From NCBI GenBank assembly GCA_035516255.1, contig DATJAL010000017.1, positions 1 to 64,000 of the forward strand: DNA of 64,000 nucleotides. Direction: 5' to 3'. The translations under genes were made by a program, and so were the position numbers. This document shows positions 36,582 through 45,452 of the stretch, one piece after another. Source of the stretch: Chitinivibrionales bacterium. GTDB taxonomy: Bacteria > Fibrobacterota > Chitinivibrionia > Chitinivibrionales > FEN-1185. The first letter of the stretch is position 1. Each line of letters begins with the position of its first letter. The notes under the pieces were generated by a model. That model was given only the letters and a program-made list of their open reading frames with translations. It ran no database searches and was not told the DNA's origin.

Positions 36582-38606
36582 TTACCGCACCGCAAACCTC
36601 CCCGAATATCCATTCTTCCCGTGCATTAACTTCAATATGTAAACTCCTTTAGTTCGTCCCTTCCAAACCAGTGATTTCGTCTCGCCGGAATTCGCATACC
36701 CCGCCAATTTTGCTACCTGCCTGCCCGACAAATCATAAATCTCCGCTTCAGCATCCCCTTTATCCGGCGAGCAGAATCTTATAATAACTCCCCGGTCGTG
36801 TCCACTATACGCGAGCGACACCGTCATCGGGGTCCGGCGCCCCGCACCCAAATTTGAAATCACCGGATTCCCGTTCTCCGGCCTTGGGCCGTACCACGGC
36901 AGCGGGGCGCCGCTTTCGTACGCGCCGAGGTCGGGGGCGCCGCCCTTGTAGTCCTGGTTGATGCCGGCGATGATGACGCCTTTGTCAATCGCGGCGCTGC
37001 CGGGCCGCAGCGTGAGACAGTGGCGGTCGTACATGCTGTCGGGGCCGAGCGAAAACAGGCTGTCGAACAGGTCCGCCTTGTCAACAGCTATGGCGTGCGT
37101 CTCGATCCCGGTCGCGGTCGCGAAAGCGGAAAGCGAGTTGAACCGCTGCGCCGGGTCGAACCATTTGAACACCGGCGCGGCGCTGTTCACGGCCGGATCG
37201 AACCCGTCGTAGTCGACGCTCGTGCGCCAGTCGGGCGTCCAGCGCTCGGGCTGTGTGCACCCGCCCGCGTCGGTGCAGGGCATGGCCTCCCAGATGTAGC
37301 CGGTGCCGCCGGCCTGCACCCACAGGTTGTTCCTTGACATTCCGTACAGAACGTTCTGGTCGAAGATGTTGAGCGTGTTCCATCCCACGAACGTGTTGTG
37401 CGCGAGCAGGAAGCGGTCCACCACGCGGTACTTGAGAAAGTAATTGCCTTCGCCCATGATCTGGTTGCGGATGAAATACCACGGCCCGCAGAACATGGGC
37501 TGGAAGCTGAGCCCGTGGTTGCGCGGGTTGGTGATGCGGTTGCACCACACGCGCACGTTGGCGTAGCCGTAGTCGGGCTCGATGCCGTCGTCCACCACGT
37601 CGAAGATGTCGTTGTTGTAGAGGTCGCAGTTGCGGCTGGTGTACGATATGCCGTCGGCGGTGCGCGTGATGCTGTTGAAGCACACGGTGTGGCCGCTGGT
37701 GTGCATGAGCTCGATGCCCTCGCCGCCGAAGTCGCCCACCACGCGCGGGTCGATCTTGTCGCCCACGATGGTGTTGTCGGCGATGTACCAATCGTCGGAG
37801 CCTTCCTGCATGGTGATGTTGTAGTTGAACCCGGTGAACGAGCAGCGCGTCACCACGTTCGCGGTGGAGCCGCTCTGGCCGACGAGCGCGTAGGTCTGGG
37901 CCTGGCTGTTGACGAACTTGAGCCCGCAGAGCCAGATGTCGTGGCCCGCGATCCGTCCGTAATCGAGCACCGCGTCGCCGTCGCCCGCCGCTTTCCAAAC
38001 GATATAGCCGGGCGCGGCGCCCGGCTTGTTGAACGAGAAATTCCCGTAATTGCCCGCGTGCACGAGCACCACGTCGCCGGGTTGTGCGGCGGATTGCGCG
38101 GCGGCAAGGCCTTTATACGGGTTTCCCGCCGAGCCGTCGCCGCCGCCCGCGCCCGGCGCCACGTGGAGCGTCCGGCCGTCCGTCGGGATCGCGGGCACCG
38201 GCCGTGTCGCTATTGTCAATGTTGTGTCCTTGCCGCCGCCGTCCGGGTCGGTCATGGACAGCTTCACCTCGTAGGTGGTGGCCGAATCGAGGAACATCAC
38301 GCTGCCGGCGAGCATGTCGTAGCGGCGGTCGGCCGAATCGGTGCCGTCCCACCCGCGGAAGTCGTCGCGGAACAGCGGCAGAAAATCCTTCCACGCCGCT
38401 GCGCCCTGCGCGCGGTATTGAACGGTGCAGGCCGCATTGTGGTTGGTGTCGCCGGTCACGTCCCATTCGATACCGATGGATTTTATGGTCGAATAATACC
38501 TGATCGGGCCGGGCACGACGGGGCTTGACAAGAGAGCGGCAGGGGAAAGAAGGATTGCGAGGGCGATAAAAAAATATTCTTGATGACGGGGAGGCTGACG
38601 GAGCAT
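36582..38606 (-). CDS. Secreted beta-helix lyase-type protein with FnIII-like and sorting domains
   Basis: 674 residues, AGGAGGT before ATG, signal peptide to about residue 27. Residues about 30-135 are a fibronectin-III-like domain (IRYYSTIKSIGIEWDVTGD). Residues about 145-560 form a right-handed beta-helix of the pectate-lyase superfamily: LHVAPGAGGGDGSAGNPYKGLAAAQSAAQPGDVVLVHAG, then ladders such as DDWYIADNTIVGD and NCDLYNNDIFDVVDDG. The sorting tail (about 590-674) is nearly the same as that of the neighbouring heparinase-like protein. Likely acts on the same polysaccharide. The two genes are in the same direction, 108 bases apart. Confidence 0.8.
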   Translation of the reverse strand: MLRQPPRHQEYFFIALAILLSPAALLSSPVVPGPIRYYSTIKSIGIEWDVTGDTNHNAACTVQYRAQGAAAWKDFLPLFRDDFRGWDGTDSADRRYDMLAGSVMFLDSATTYEVKLSMTDPDGGGKDTTLTIATRPVPAIPTDGRTLHVAPGAGGGDGSAGNPYKGLAAAQSAAQPGDVVLVHAGNYGNFSFNKPGAAPGYIVWKAAGDGDAVLDYGRIAGHDIWLCGLKFVNSQAQTYALVGQSGSTANVVTRCSFTGFNYNITMQEGSDDWYIADNTIVGDKIDPRVVGDFGGEGIELMHTSGHTVCFNSITRTADGISYTSRNCDLYNNDIFDVVDDGIEPDYGYANVRVWCNRITNPRNHGLSFQPMFCGPWYFIRNQIMGEGNYFLKYRVVDRFLLAHNTFVGWNTLNIFDQNVLYGMSRNNLWVQAGGTGYIWEAMPCTDAGGCTQPERWTPDWRTSVDYDGFDPAVNSAAPVFKWFDPAQRFNSLSAFATATGIETHAIAVDKADLFDSLFSLGPDSMYDRHCLTLRPGSAAIDKGVIIAGINQDYKGGAPDLGAYESGAPLPWYGPRPENGNPVISNLGAGRRTPMTVSLAYSGHDRGVIIRFCSPDKGDAEAEIYDLSGRQVAKLAGYANSGETKSLVWKGRTKGVYILKLMHGKNGYSGRFAVR

Positions 38607-39002
38607 GGTACCTCCTGAAGCCTTGGACGTGAAGAATCTTGTATGGTTATTTTAGAAGGGATCTTACTCTGATTGTACATTATAATTAATGACCATGCAT
38701 CAAATTCTTTTTGATTTTGTCCGATAAAATGTTTGATTGCTTTTTTGTCTAGACCTCACCCCCGGCCCCTTCTCCGGATCGGAGAGGGGAGAACTGCCAA
38801 TACAATTAAATTGCGGAATAAAACTATTGCCGCGCGTTAGGGGCGACCGCAGGCCGTCGCTGGAGCGCGGTGCTGCCCGGCCCTCGCCGAAGGCATATAG
38901 GGGCCGTGGCAGCCCGAGCCGGGGGCGGGACGGAGGGAGAACCGACCCGAGCCCGAGGGACGAAGGCGAGGGGAACGCCCAAATCTTATTTTATTACCTA
39001 TT
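38607..39002. other. Divergent intergenic region with repeats
   Basis: Between two divergent start codons. It contains a block at 38750-38800 (TAGACCTCACCCCCGGCC...GGAGAGGGGAGAAC) related to 22187, and a complete family-1 repeat that ends 22 bases before the PIG-V-like gene. Confidence 0.6.
38830..38980 (+). repeat. Structured intergenic repeat, family 1, copy C
   Basis: Begins GCGCGTTAGG and ends GGGGAACGCCC. It shares GGTGCTGCCCGGCCC, GGCCGTGGCAGCCCGAGCC and CGACCCGAGCC with copy B. It forms the immediate upstream region of the next gene. Confidence 0.8.
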
Positions 39003-40166
39003 ATGAATTTCCTGCTGCTCAAACTAAAATCCTCCTTTCCCCCCGGCCTCGGCACCATCCTGCTATTATTCTTAGCCACTCGGATTGTTCTCACTCTCAT
39101 CGGCGTCGTGTCGCATGTCATCATAGACCCGTATCACGGCCACGAATTCGTCTGGCACTATTCAAAACACCTGTGGCTGAACATCTGGGCGGTGTGGGAC
39201 TCGGGATGGTACCTTGACATTGCGAAAAACGGGTACTCGCTCTCGCTCTTGTCGGACCTGCCGAAAAACGTTGATCCCGGCCAGACAAGCTTCGGTTTTT
39301 TTCCCCTGTACCCGATGCTCATCGCCGCCCTCGGCTTCTGGAACGGCCATTACCTTGTCGCGGGGATTATTGCCTCAAACGCTTGTCTGCTCCTTTCGGC
39401 ATGGTACCTGTATAAATTGGTCTTGCTTGATTTCCCCCGGCGGGACGCTTTGCTAAGCGTCAAGTATCTTTTTTTCTTTCCAACGGCCTTCATCCTTTCA
39501 GGCGTGTTCGCGGAATCGCTCTTTCTGCTGCTGTCAATCATGTCCTTTTATTTTTTACGCAAAAAACAATGGCTGCGTGCCGGATGCGCCGGAGCTCTGC
39601 TGGGTCTGTGCAGGCCCTCTGCGGTGTTCGTGCTTCCGGTACTGTGCCTGGCATATTTCTTGGAAAAAGGATACAAGCCGAAGAACATCAGGTGGGACGC
39701 GCTTTGTCTTTTGGGAATTCCGCTGGGATACGGCCTTTTTTCCCTGTTCGGCTATTTTGTGACCGGAGACCCGTTCTACTACACCACGCTCAAGCGCGCG
39801 GCGTGGGGGAGCTATTGGGCAAACCCCTTCTTTCTGCTCGCCCATTGCCTGGTGACGAACCAGATAGTGCCGCTTGTCAACGGATGGGCGGTTGTGATCG
39901 GCGCGCTGCTTGTCGCCTTGACCTACAAGAAAGCCGGGACGGTCAATACTCTGCTCGGCCTCTGCCTTCTCATCCTGCCGCTTACCGCGGGCTACATGGT
40001 GCTGCCGGGCACGATGCGCTACATGGCATCGGTGTATCCGCTGTTTATTGCCGGCGCCCTGCTTGGCCGCAACCAGACTGCGGACACAATCCTCACCGTT
40101 CTGTTTTGTTTGCTCCAGGGATTTCTCATGGCGATCTGGTGCAACGGGTTCAACCTGATCGTGTGA
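39003..40166 (+). CDS. PIG-V-like integral membrane mannosyltransferase
   Basis: 387 residues with about ten hydrophobic helices. The first loop has IWAVWDSGWYLDIAKNGYS and, later, SFGFFPLYPMLIAAL, the two signatures of the PIG-V family (lipid-linked mannosyltransferases; bacterial members occur in glycolipid or surface polysaccharide pathways). The acidic residue in WDSGWY is the likely catalytic Asp. It stands alone, close to a family-1 repeat, with no clear ribosome binding site. Donor and acceptor are not evident. Confidence 0.75.
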   Translation: MNFLLLKLKSSFPPGLGTILLLFLATRIVLTLIGVVSHVIIDPYHGHEFVWHYSKHLWLNIWAVWDSGWYLDIAKNGYSLSLLSDLPKNVDPGQTSFGFFPLYPMLIAALGFWNGHYLVAGIIASNACLLLSAWYLYKLVLLDFPRRDALLSVKYLFFFPTAFILSGVFAESLFLLLSIMSFYFLRKKQWLRAGCAGALLGLCRPSAVFVLPVLCLAYFLEKGYKPKNIRWDALCLLGIPLGYGLFSLFGYFVTGDPFYYTTLKRAAWGSYWANPFFLLAHCLVTNQIVPLVNGWAVVIGALLVALTYKKAGTVNTLLGLCLLILPLTAGYMVLPGTMRYMASVYPLFIAGALLGRNQTADTILTVLFCLLQGFLMAIWCNGFNLIV

Positions 40167-40177
40167 TGCCAAAAAAT

Positions 40178-40265
40178 CACCGCAAAGACGCAAAGGTCGC
40201 AAAGAAGAGTTACCTGAGGACTTGCCCTTCACAAGCCAACTTTTATTGTTGCGTTCTTTGCGGTG
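40178..40265. repeat. Inverted repeat of CACCGCAAAGACGCAA type
   Basis: CACCGCAAAGACGCAA (40178-40193) and TTGCGTTCTTTGCGGTG (40249-40265) pair with two mismatches around a loop of about 55 bases, between two convergent genes. Could serve as a bidirectional terminator. Confidence 0.6.
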
Positions 40266-40277
40266 GAATTGTCCGAG

Positions 40278-41732
40278 CTATTGCGGAGAAAACGCGCCCG
40301 CGCTGTCGAGCCAATTAAAGGTCGAAATGAGCAGGTTCGTGTCGAGCACGCCGGGCGAGTCGACGAAGCGGCTGAAAAACCCGGCGATATCAGCGGAATT
40401 CCCTTCCTGTAGCACTGCCACGAATTGCCCTCTTGTAAAGGCCTTGTGGTCGTACCGCGAGCAGAGCACCCCGGTCTTCGAAAGCAGGGTCTGGCCGCTT
40501 CCGCTTGCCTGCCGCAGCAGTTTGTCAAGGATCATGTTTGCCTGCTTGCCTTTTTCATATACCAGGCCGATGCAGTTGGTCGCGGTGTCGGTGGCGTAGA
40601 GGTTCTGCCGCACATACGGCTGGGACAGGCTGACGGTTTGCGTGACGACATTTGCGGATAGATCGGTGGTCATGAGCTTCCGCAACTGCTGCCGGTCGGT
40701 GAGCATGCCGAGTTTGTAGGCAAGCAGGATGCCGAAGTAGGACGCGGTGCCCTCCTTCCACCAGGGATCGCCGGTCTCGCCGGTGCGGATGCCGACCCAC
40801 TCATGAACGCATTCGTGCGCCACGATGCCGGGGATCCACTGGATGGGGTCGGCGCCCGCCGTGTACCTGAGAAAAAAAGAATACGTTCCCTCGAGCCCGC
40901 TGCCCGAATCAACGATGAAAACGGACTTTTGCGACTCGTGCGGGGGGAAGCAGCCGAGGCACAGCCGGTCAACGGCGCTGAACGTGGAACACGTTACCGC
41001 GGAAAACGGCGCCGGCACCGCGTTTGACGAAAGGGAAATAATCGACAGGCCGGACTGGAGCGGCGGCGCGCAGGTGATGTCGAGGCCATTCACCGCAAAC
41101 TGCAGAAAAAGAATCTCATAAGGGGACCGCAGCGCCGTTCGGGCGTCTCCCGCGCCGGTCACCGTGCCGAGGCCGCCGCCATCCACGGAAACATACGCCT
41201 CCACCGGATGCCGCCACAGGCCCACGTCGTCAGACGCGTACCGCGGAAGGCAGAAAATGTACTGCCCCCGGTAATATCCCATGTTGCCGGTGCGGCCGGG
41301 GAGCATGGTGTTGTAGTTCGGCGAAGGGCTCGGCGCGTACGGAAAGGTGACTTCGTAGTCTATGGTGAGGTCTTTAAGCGAGGCGGGGAGTGAAAGCTGC
41401 TGCACCGAATCGTTGTCCCAGGGAATGCCGCCCAGTTTTTTGGCAACGGCGGTGCCGTTCACGGCCAGGCCTTGGATGTTGTCTTTTGTCAAAACAATCA
41501 CGGGGTTGTCGGCCGCGAACGGCGGGAACAGGATGCGCACGCTGTCGGATCCGGAAAAATGCCGGAGTTCCGCGTGGACGTGAAGGGAGTCGAGGGTGTA
41601 AAAGGTCACCGTATAGCTGAGGTCGGGCCCGGATGCATTCTCCGGAGGGCGCGTGGGGCCCGAACAGCCACACAGAAAAAATGCCATGACCGGAATGATC
41701 CATTGCAGGAAACGTAGTATGTCGTTTGTCAA
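40278..41732 (-). CDS. Gluzincin (M1/M61-like) metallopeptidase lipoprotein
   Basis: 484 residues if translation starts at the TTG at 41732, chosen because AAGGA lies seven bases before it and it gives a compact lipoprotein signal (LTNDILRFLQWIIPVMAFFLCGC, Cys23); upstream codons are open to 41798 but lack a site. Zinc ligands: HECVH (306-310) and Glu327 in WWKEGTASYF, i.e. HExxH plus a distant Glu as in clan MA aminopeptidases, with 16 residues between, slightly fewer than the 18 of classical M1. The N-terminal about 280 residues are beta-rich. It would cleave peptides at the cell envelope. Substrate unknown. Confidence 0.75.
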   Translation of the reverse strand: MTNDILRFLQWIIPVMAFFLCGCSGPTRPPENASGPDLSYTVTFYTLDSLHVHAELRHFSGSDSVRILFPPFAADNPVIVLTKDNIQGLAVNGTAVAKKLGGIPWDNDSVQQLSLPASLKDLTIDYEVTFPYAPSPSPNYNTMLPGRTGNMGYYRGQYIFCLPRYASDDVGLWRHPVEAYVSVDGGGLGTVTGAGDARTALRSPYEILFLQFAVNGLDITCAPPLQSGLSIISLSSNAVPAPFSAVTCSTFSAVDRLCLGCFPPHESQKSVFIVDSGSGLEGTYSFFLRYTAGADPIQWIPGIVAHECVHEWVGIRTGETGDPWWKEGTASYFGILLAYKLGMLTDRQQLRKLMTTDLSANVVTQTVSLSQPYVRQNLYATDTATNCIGLVYEKGKQANMILDKLLRQASGSGQTLLSKTGVLCSRYDHKAFTRGQFVAVLQEGNSADIAGFFSRFVDSPGVLDTNLLISTFNWLDSAGAFSPQ

Positions 41733-41877
41733 CAATGAATCCTTGGGTCTTTTTGCCGCTGATGGCGATTCGAACCACATGGTGATACTGCTAATCAAAT
41801 TATTACCGAGAGCATAAAACCTTTACACATGAACTTGCAGCCGACCGTTCACCCTGGGCAAAAATGAACAATCCGGC

Positions 41878-42768
41878 CTAAACCTGCATTTTGTCCCGTC
41901 CCACCTTAACCGGCGTCAGGCCGGCCAGGTCGCCGATCACGTTCACCAGCTCCGTGTTCGCCGGAACCACGACCTTTGCGTTGTCCTGCAGCGAGCTCTG
42001 CACCACCTCGAGGCGTTTAAGCACCTGCGCGTTGCCAGTGAAATATTTGTTCGCCGCCTCGTTCACCAGTCGTATGGCCTCCGCCTCGCCCTCGGCCTCG
42101 AGGATGCGCGCCTGCTTGATGCCCTCGGCCTTTTTGATGGCGGCCCGTTTTTCGCCGTCGGCCGAAGTTTCGGTGGCGGTCGCGTAGTCGATCGCGGCGA
42201 GCTTCTCGTTTTCGGCCTTCACGATCTTGTTCATGGTCTCCTGCACGTCCTTGGGCGGGTCGATCTCCTTGAGCTCGGTGCGCACGATGTCGATGCCCCA
42301 GGTCTGCGTTTCCTTGATGAGCACCTTGTGCAGATCCTCGTTGATCCTGCCGCGCTCGCTGTTGGCCGACTTGAGCGTGAGCGTGCCGATGATGTTGCGG
42401 AGCGTGGTCTTTGCGAGCGCGACGATCTGCAGGTTGACGTTGTTCACGTTATACTGCGAAGCCTTCACGTTCTCCTCGTCGGCCTTCACCTTGAAATACA
42501 CCTGGGAATCGACCACGGCGTTGAGGTTGTCGTTGGTGATCATCTCGCGCGGCCCCGAGTCCACCATCTGCTCCGTGACATTGACCTTGAACATGCGTTC
42601 GATGAACGGGATGATCCAATGGAACCCCGGCATGGCGAAACGGTTGTATTTGCCCAGCCGCTCGATGAGTCCGCGGTAGGTGGGCCGGACAATGCGTATG
42701 CCGTTAAAAAATACGATGATGAAAAAAATGACGAGGACGGCTGTCCAGAAAGAATGAATGGCGTCCAT
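41878..42768 (-). CDS. SPFH/band 7 (stomatin-like) membrane protein
   Basis: 296 residues; of two adjacent ATGs the second (42768) has the better spacing to AAGGGGG. One N-terminal membrane segment (about 6-25), then the SPFH domain starting GIRIVRPTYRGLIERLGKYNRFAMPGFHWIIPF, and a helical region with Ala/Glu-rich repeats (AAIKKAEGIKQARILEAEGEAEAIRLV) typical of stomatin/paraslipin oligomers. It forms membrane scaffolds. A partner NfeD-type protease, often adjacent, is absent here. Single gene. Confidence 0.9.
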   Translation of the reverse strand: MDAIHSFWTAVLVIFFIIVFFNGIRIVRPTYRGLIERLGKYNRFAMPGFHWIIPFIERMFKVNVTEQMVDSGPREMITNDNLNAVVDSQVYFKVKADEENVKASQYNVNNVNLQIVALAKTTLRNIIGTLTLKSANSERGRINEDLHKVLIKETQTWGIDIVRTELKEIDPPKDVQETMNKIVKAENEKLAAIDYATATETSADGEKRAAIKKAEGIKQARILEAEGEAEAIRLVNEAANKYFTGNAQVLKRLEVVQSSLQDNAKVVVPANTELVNVIGDLAGLTPVKVGRDKMQV

Positions 42769-43026
42769 CATGGCCCCCTTAAAAAGGTGTGCATTTTGAA
42801 AAAGGGTTTTTGCATTCGATTCAGACATTCAATTATACCATCGGGGATAGTGAAAGCGTCCAACTTAAAATTAATGGAGCCTCCCGGCTTCGCAGCCCGC
42901 AACGGCGGCATAAAAAGTACACTCTTTTATTTCCTCCCTCGGGCATCATGTAATATTTTTTCAAATGTACCCGTCTAATATGGAGGGCGTCATTTCATAC
43001 CTCACCTTTATCAAGGGGCTGGCAAA

Positions 43027-44262
43027 ATGAGAATACTGAAAATCCTTTTTATCACCGCCGCATGCGGAGCGGTCTCGCTGGTCCACGCGCAGACGCAGGT
43101 GGACGAGCTCATCAAGCTCAAACAGTCGGGCGTGGACGACGATGTCCTCATCGCGTACGTCCAGAGCGCGCCGCCGGGTCCGGCGCTCAACGCCGACGAC
43201 ATCGTGGTGCTGAGGGGCGCCGGGATATCGAACGCGGTGATCGCCGAGGCGCTGCGGCACGCTCATGCGAAGCCGCCCGCCGGACAGAGCGCCGTCGAAA
43301 GCACGGCGCCCCAGCCGCAGGAAAACGTGGATCAGACCGAGTTCGAAGAGGCCCTCAACCCCTACGGCTCATGGGTATGGATCGACGGCGTGCGCTACTG
43401 GCGGCCAGCCGCCGAAGTGGGCAATCCCGGCTGGGCTCCTTATATGTCAAGCGGCCACTGGGTATATACCGACCTCGGCTGGACATGGGTCTCCGATTAT
43501 CCCTGGGGCTGGGCGCCGTTCCATTACGGCAGGTGGCTGCACCACGGCACGTACGGATGGGTATGGTGGCCCGACGTGACCTGGGGGCCGGCCTGGGTGC
43601 GGTGGCGCACGGGCGACGAATACTGCGGCTGGGCGCCCCTGCCGCCGTTCACAGTTTTCGTGCCGAACCACGGGTTCTTTTATCACGGCCGCTTTGTGCC
43701 CGACGATTTTGAATTCGGTCTCGCGGCCAACGATTTCTTCTTCGTGCCGTCCCGGCACTTTTGCGACAAAGACGTGTTTGCCTGCCGGCTTGACATACGG
43801 CAGCGCCACATCGCCTATAAAAAGACCGTTTACATCAGGGACAACTACGCGGTCAACAACGGCCGCGTCATCGGCCGCGGGCCGTCGGCGGACTTTGTCG
43901 CGCGCGTCACGCGCACCGTGGTCAGGCCCCTCGCGGTGGAGACGCGCGTCGTGGAAAAAACGGGCCCGCATTTCCGCGGGATTACCGTTTCGGCGGGAAA
44001 ACTGGTGGTTGAGCGGCCGCGTGTCGCGGTAAAGGTGCCGCTGGCGTCCCCGCCTTCGGGCTCAAAGGCAACGAATCCTCCGCACCAGGAGCGAGCAGCG
44101 GTCAATGCACCGAGGGATGAGGGCAGGCCGAACCGGCAGGACGGAAACGCGGTGGAAAAAACGACGGAGCGAAAATCACCGGATGCCAACGCCGCGCCCC
44201 GGCAGAACGAGAAAAAGCAAGAGGGCAAGGACGAAGGGGACAGGGAGCATCGGGACCGCTAA
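43027..44262 (+). CDS. DUF6600-type secreted protein with long charged tail
   Basis: 411 residues. Signal peptide about 1-20 (VHAQ). A short helical region (TQVDELIKLKQSGVDDDVLIAYVQS) is followed by the DUF6600 region (about 110-250): SWVWIDGVRYWRPAAEV, SGHWVYTDLGWTWVSDYPWGWAPFHYGRW, TYGWVWWPDVTWGPAWVRW. A middle domain follows, then a Pro/Arg/Glu/Lys-rich tail of about 70 residues. Related to the protein at 21187 but longer. Two bases separate it from the TPR lipoprotein gene, so the two are cotranscribed. Role unknown. Confidence 0.8.
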   Translation: MRILKILFITAACGAVSLVHAQTQVDELIKLKQSGVDDDVLIAYVQSAPPGPALNADDIVVLRGAGISNAVIAEALRHAHAKPPAGQSAVESTAPQPQENVDQTEFEEALNPYGSWVWIDGVRYWRPAAEVGNPGWAPYMSSGHWVYTDLGWTWVSDYPWGWAPFHYGRWLHHGTYGWVWWPDVTWGPAWVRWRTGDEYCGWAPLPPFTVFVPNHGFFYHGRFVPDDFEFGLAANDFFFVPSRHFCDKDVFACRLDIRQRHIAYKKTVYIRDNYAVNNGRVIGRGPSADFVARVTRTVVRPLAVETRVVEKTGPHFRGITVSAGKLVVERPRVAVKVPLASPPSGSKATNPPHQERAAVNAPRDEGRPNRQDGNAVEKTTERKSPDANAAPRQNEKKQEGKDEGDREHRDR

Positions 44263-44264
44263 TC

Positions 44265-45083
44265 ATGCCCCGTCCTTCCATTTTGCTTTTCGCAATTTTT
44301 CCACTGCTGCTATTTGGTTGCGTTGCCAACCAGATCGCTACGCTCCAATCCGGCACGAACATCAATGACGTGCGCAAAAGCCTGGGCAGGGAGAAGGACG
44401 TCATCAATTATTCCGACTACATTCTTTTCGCATACGAAACCGAAGATCCCGAGAACTACACTGTATTCAAATTTGTCAATGGTTCTCTTGCGGCGCAGGA
44501 GGTCGTACCGAAGTGGGTGGTGAAAGTCATCAACAAGTCCGAAAGTTCCGTAAAAACGAGCGTGCGCGATTACTGCGCCGCGGCGCGGACGCTCCAAAAG
44601 CAAAAATTGAACAAGGCCGCCTATGCGTTGATGAGAACCTATTTCGAACAAAATCCCGATTCGGGAATGGCCCTGATCTGCCTGACCCAGCTCTATCTCA
44701 ACGATTCCCTTTTCGACAGCGCCGCGGCTGTGTACGACAACGCGCTTATGCAGGAAAAAAGGGAAAACGCGAGGTCGTCGCTGCAGAACAACAAGTTGGC
44801 GCTGTTCATCCGCGCCCGGCGATTTCAAAAAGCCGAAGACCTGGGCAAGGCCCTGCTTGCCGATTCAACAATGCCTTTCAAGCAGGGCATGCATTACAAC
44901 ATGGCCTGCATGTATTCGCTGCAGAATAAAAAAACCGAGGCGATACGGGAGCTTAAAGAGGCTTTCAACGCCGGGGATAAAGGCTTTACAAGAAAGCAGC
45001 TCGATCATGACAAGGACCTGGACAATATCAGAAAAGAGCCGGGGTATGTGGAGATTTACAAGAGGTTACCGACGGGAAAGTAA
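44265..45083 (+). CDS. TPR-like lipoprotein
   Basis: 272 residues. Lipobox LFGC (Cys19). The N-terminal 85 residues (IATLQSGTNINDVRKSLGREKDVINYSDYILFAYE) resemble a SmpA/OmlA-like module. Residues 95-265 carry three to four tetratricopeptide-like repeats (NKAAYALMRTYFEQNPDSGMALICLTQLYL, HYNMACMYSLQNKKTEAIRELKEAF). TPR repeats mediate protein binding; it probably assists the DUF6600 protein encoded just before. Confidence 0.75.
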   Translation: MPRPSILLFAIFPLLLFGCVANQIATLQSGTNINDVRKSLGREKDVINYSDYILFAYETEDPENYTVFKFVNGSLAAQEVVPKWVVKVINKSESSVKTSVRDYCAAARTLQKQKLNKAAYALMRTYFEQNPDSGMALICLTQLYLNDSLFDSAAAVYDNALMQEKRENARSSLQNNKLALFIRARRFQKAEDLGKALLADSTMPFKQGMHYNMACMYSLQNKKTEAIRELKEAFNAGDKGFTRKQLDHDKDLDNIRKEPGYVEIYKRLPTGK

Positions 45084-45452
45084 CTACAATAAATCAAGAA
45101 AAGTTTGTGGGGGAGGTTTCCCCCTCGCTCCGGCCCGGTCGTGCTCCAACATTTCCTAACTATTTCGTTCCCGTAAAGCACGCCCGGTCCTCCGCTCCCC
45201 CCTCCCGGGTGCGGCCGGATACCGACGGCGGCGAGATTCACACATCCGTTGGGCGCACCCGCGGGGAGCGGCGGATTTTTTGGTGCCAAATCGTTTATAA
45301 TCACCAAAAAATATTTTGGACAGCGGGCGGAGGGGATGGTCATGAGGTATCCTCGGGGCGGTTGAGGTATGCGTCTGTCAAAAACCCATGTGCTCCGTCA
45401 AGTAATAATAATGTAATATAACGAGAGATTGACAGAAAAGACGGAAGAAACA
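45084..45452. other. Convergent intergenic region with a family-2 repeat
   Basis: Apart from the repeat at 45106-45262, nothing recognisable is present. Confidence 0.5.
45106..45262 (+). repeat. Intergenic repeat, family 2, copy 2
   Basis: Nearly collinear with 29361-29520. The leading hairpin reads GGGGGA-GGTT-TCCCCC. Ends GGGCGCACCC. It starts 23 bases after the TPR lipoprotein stop. Confidence 0.75.
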
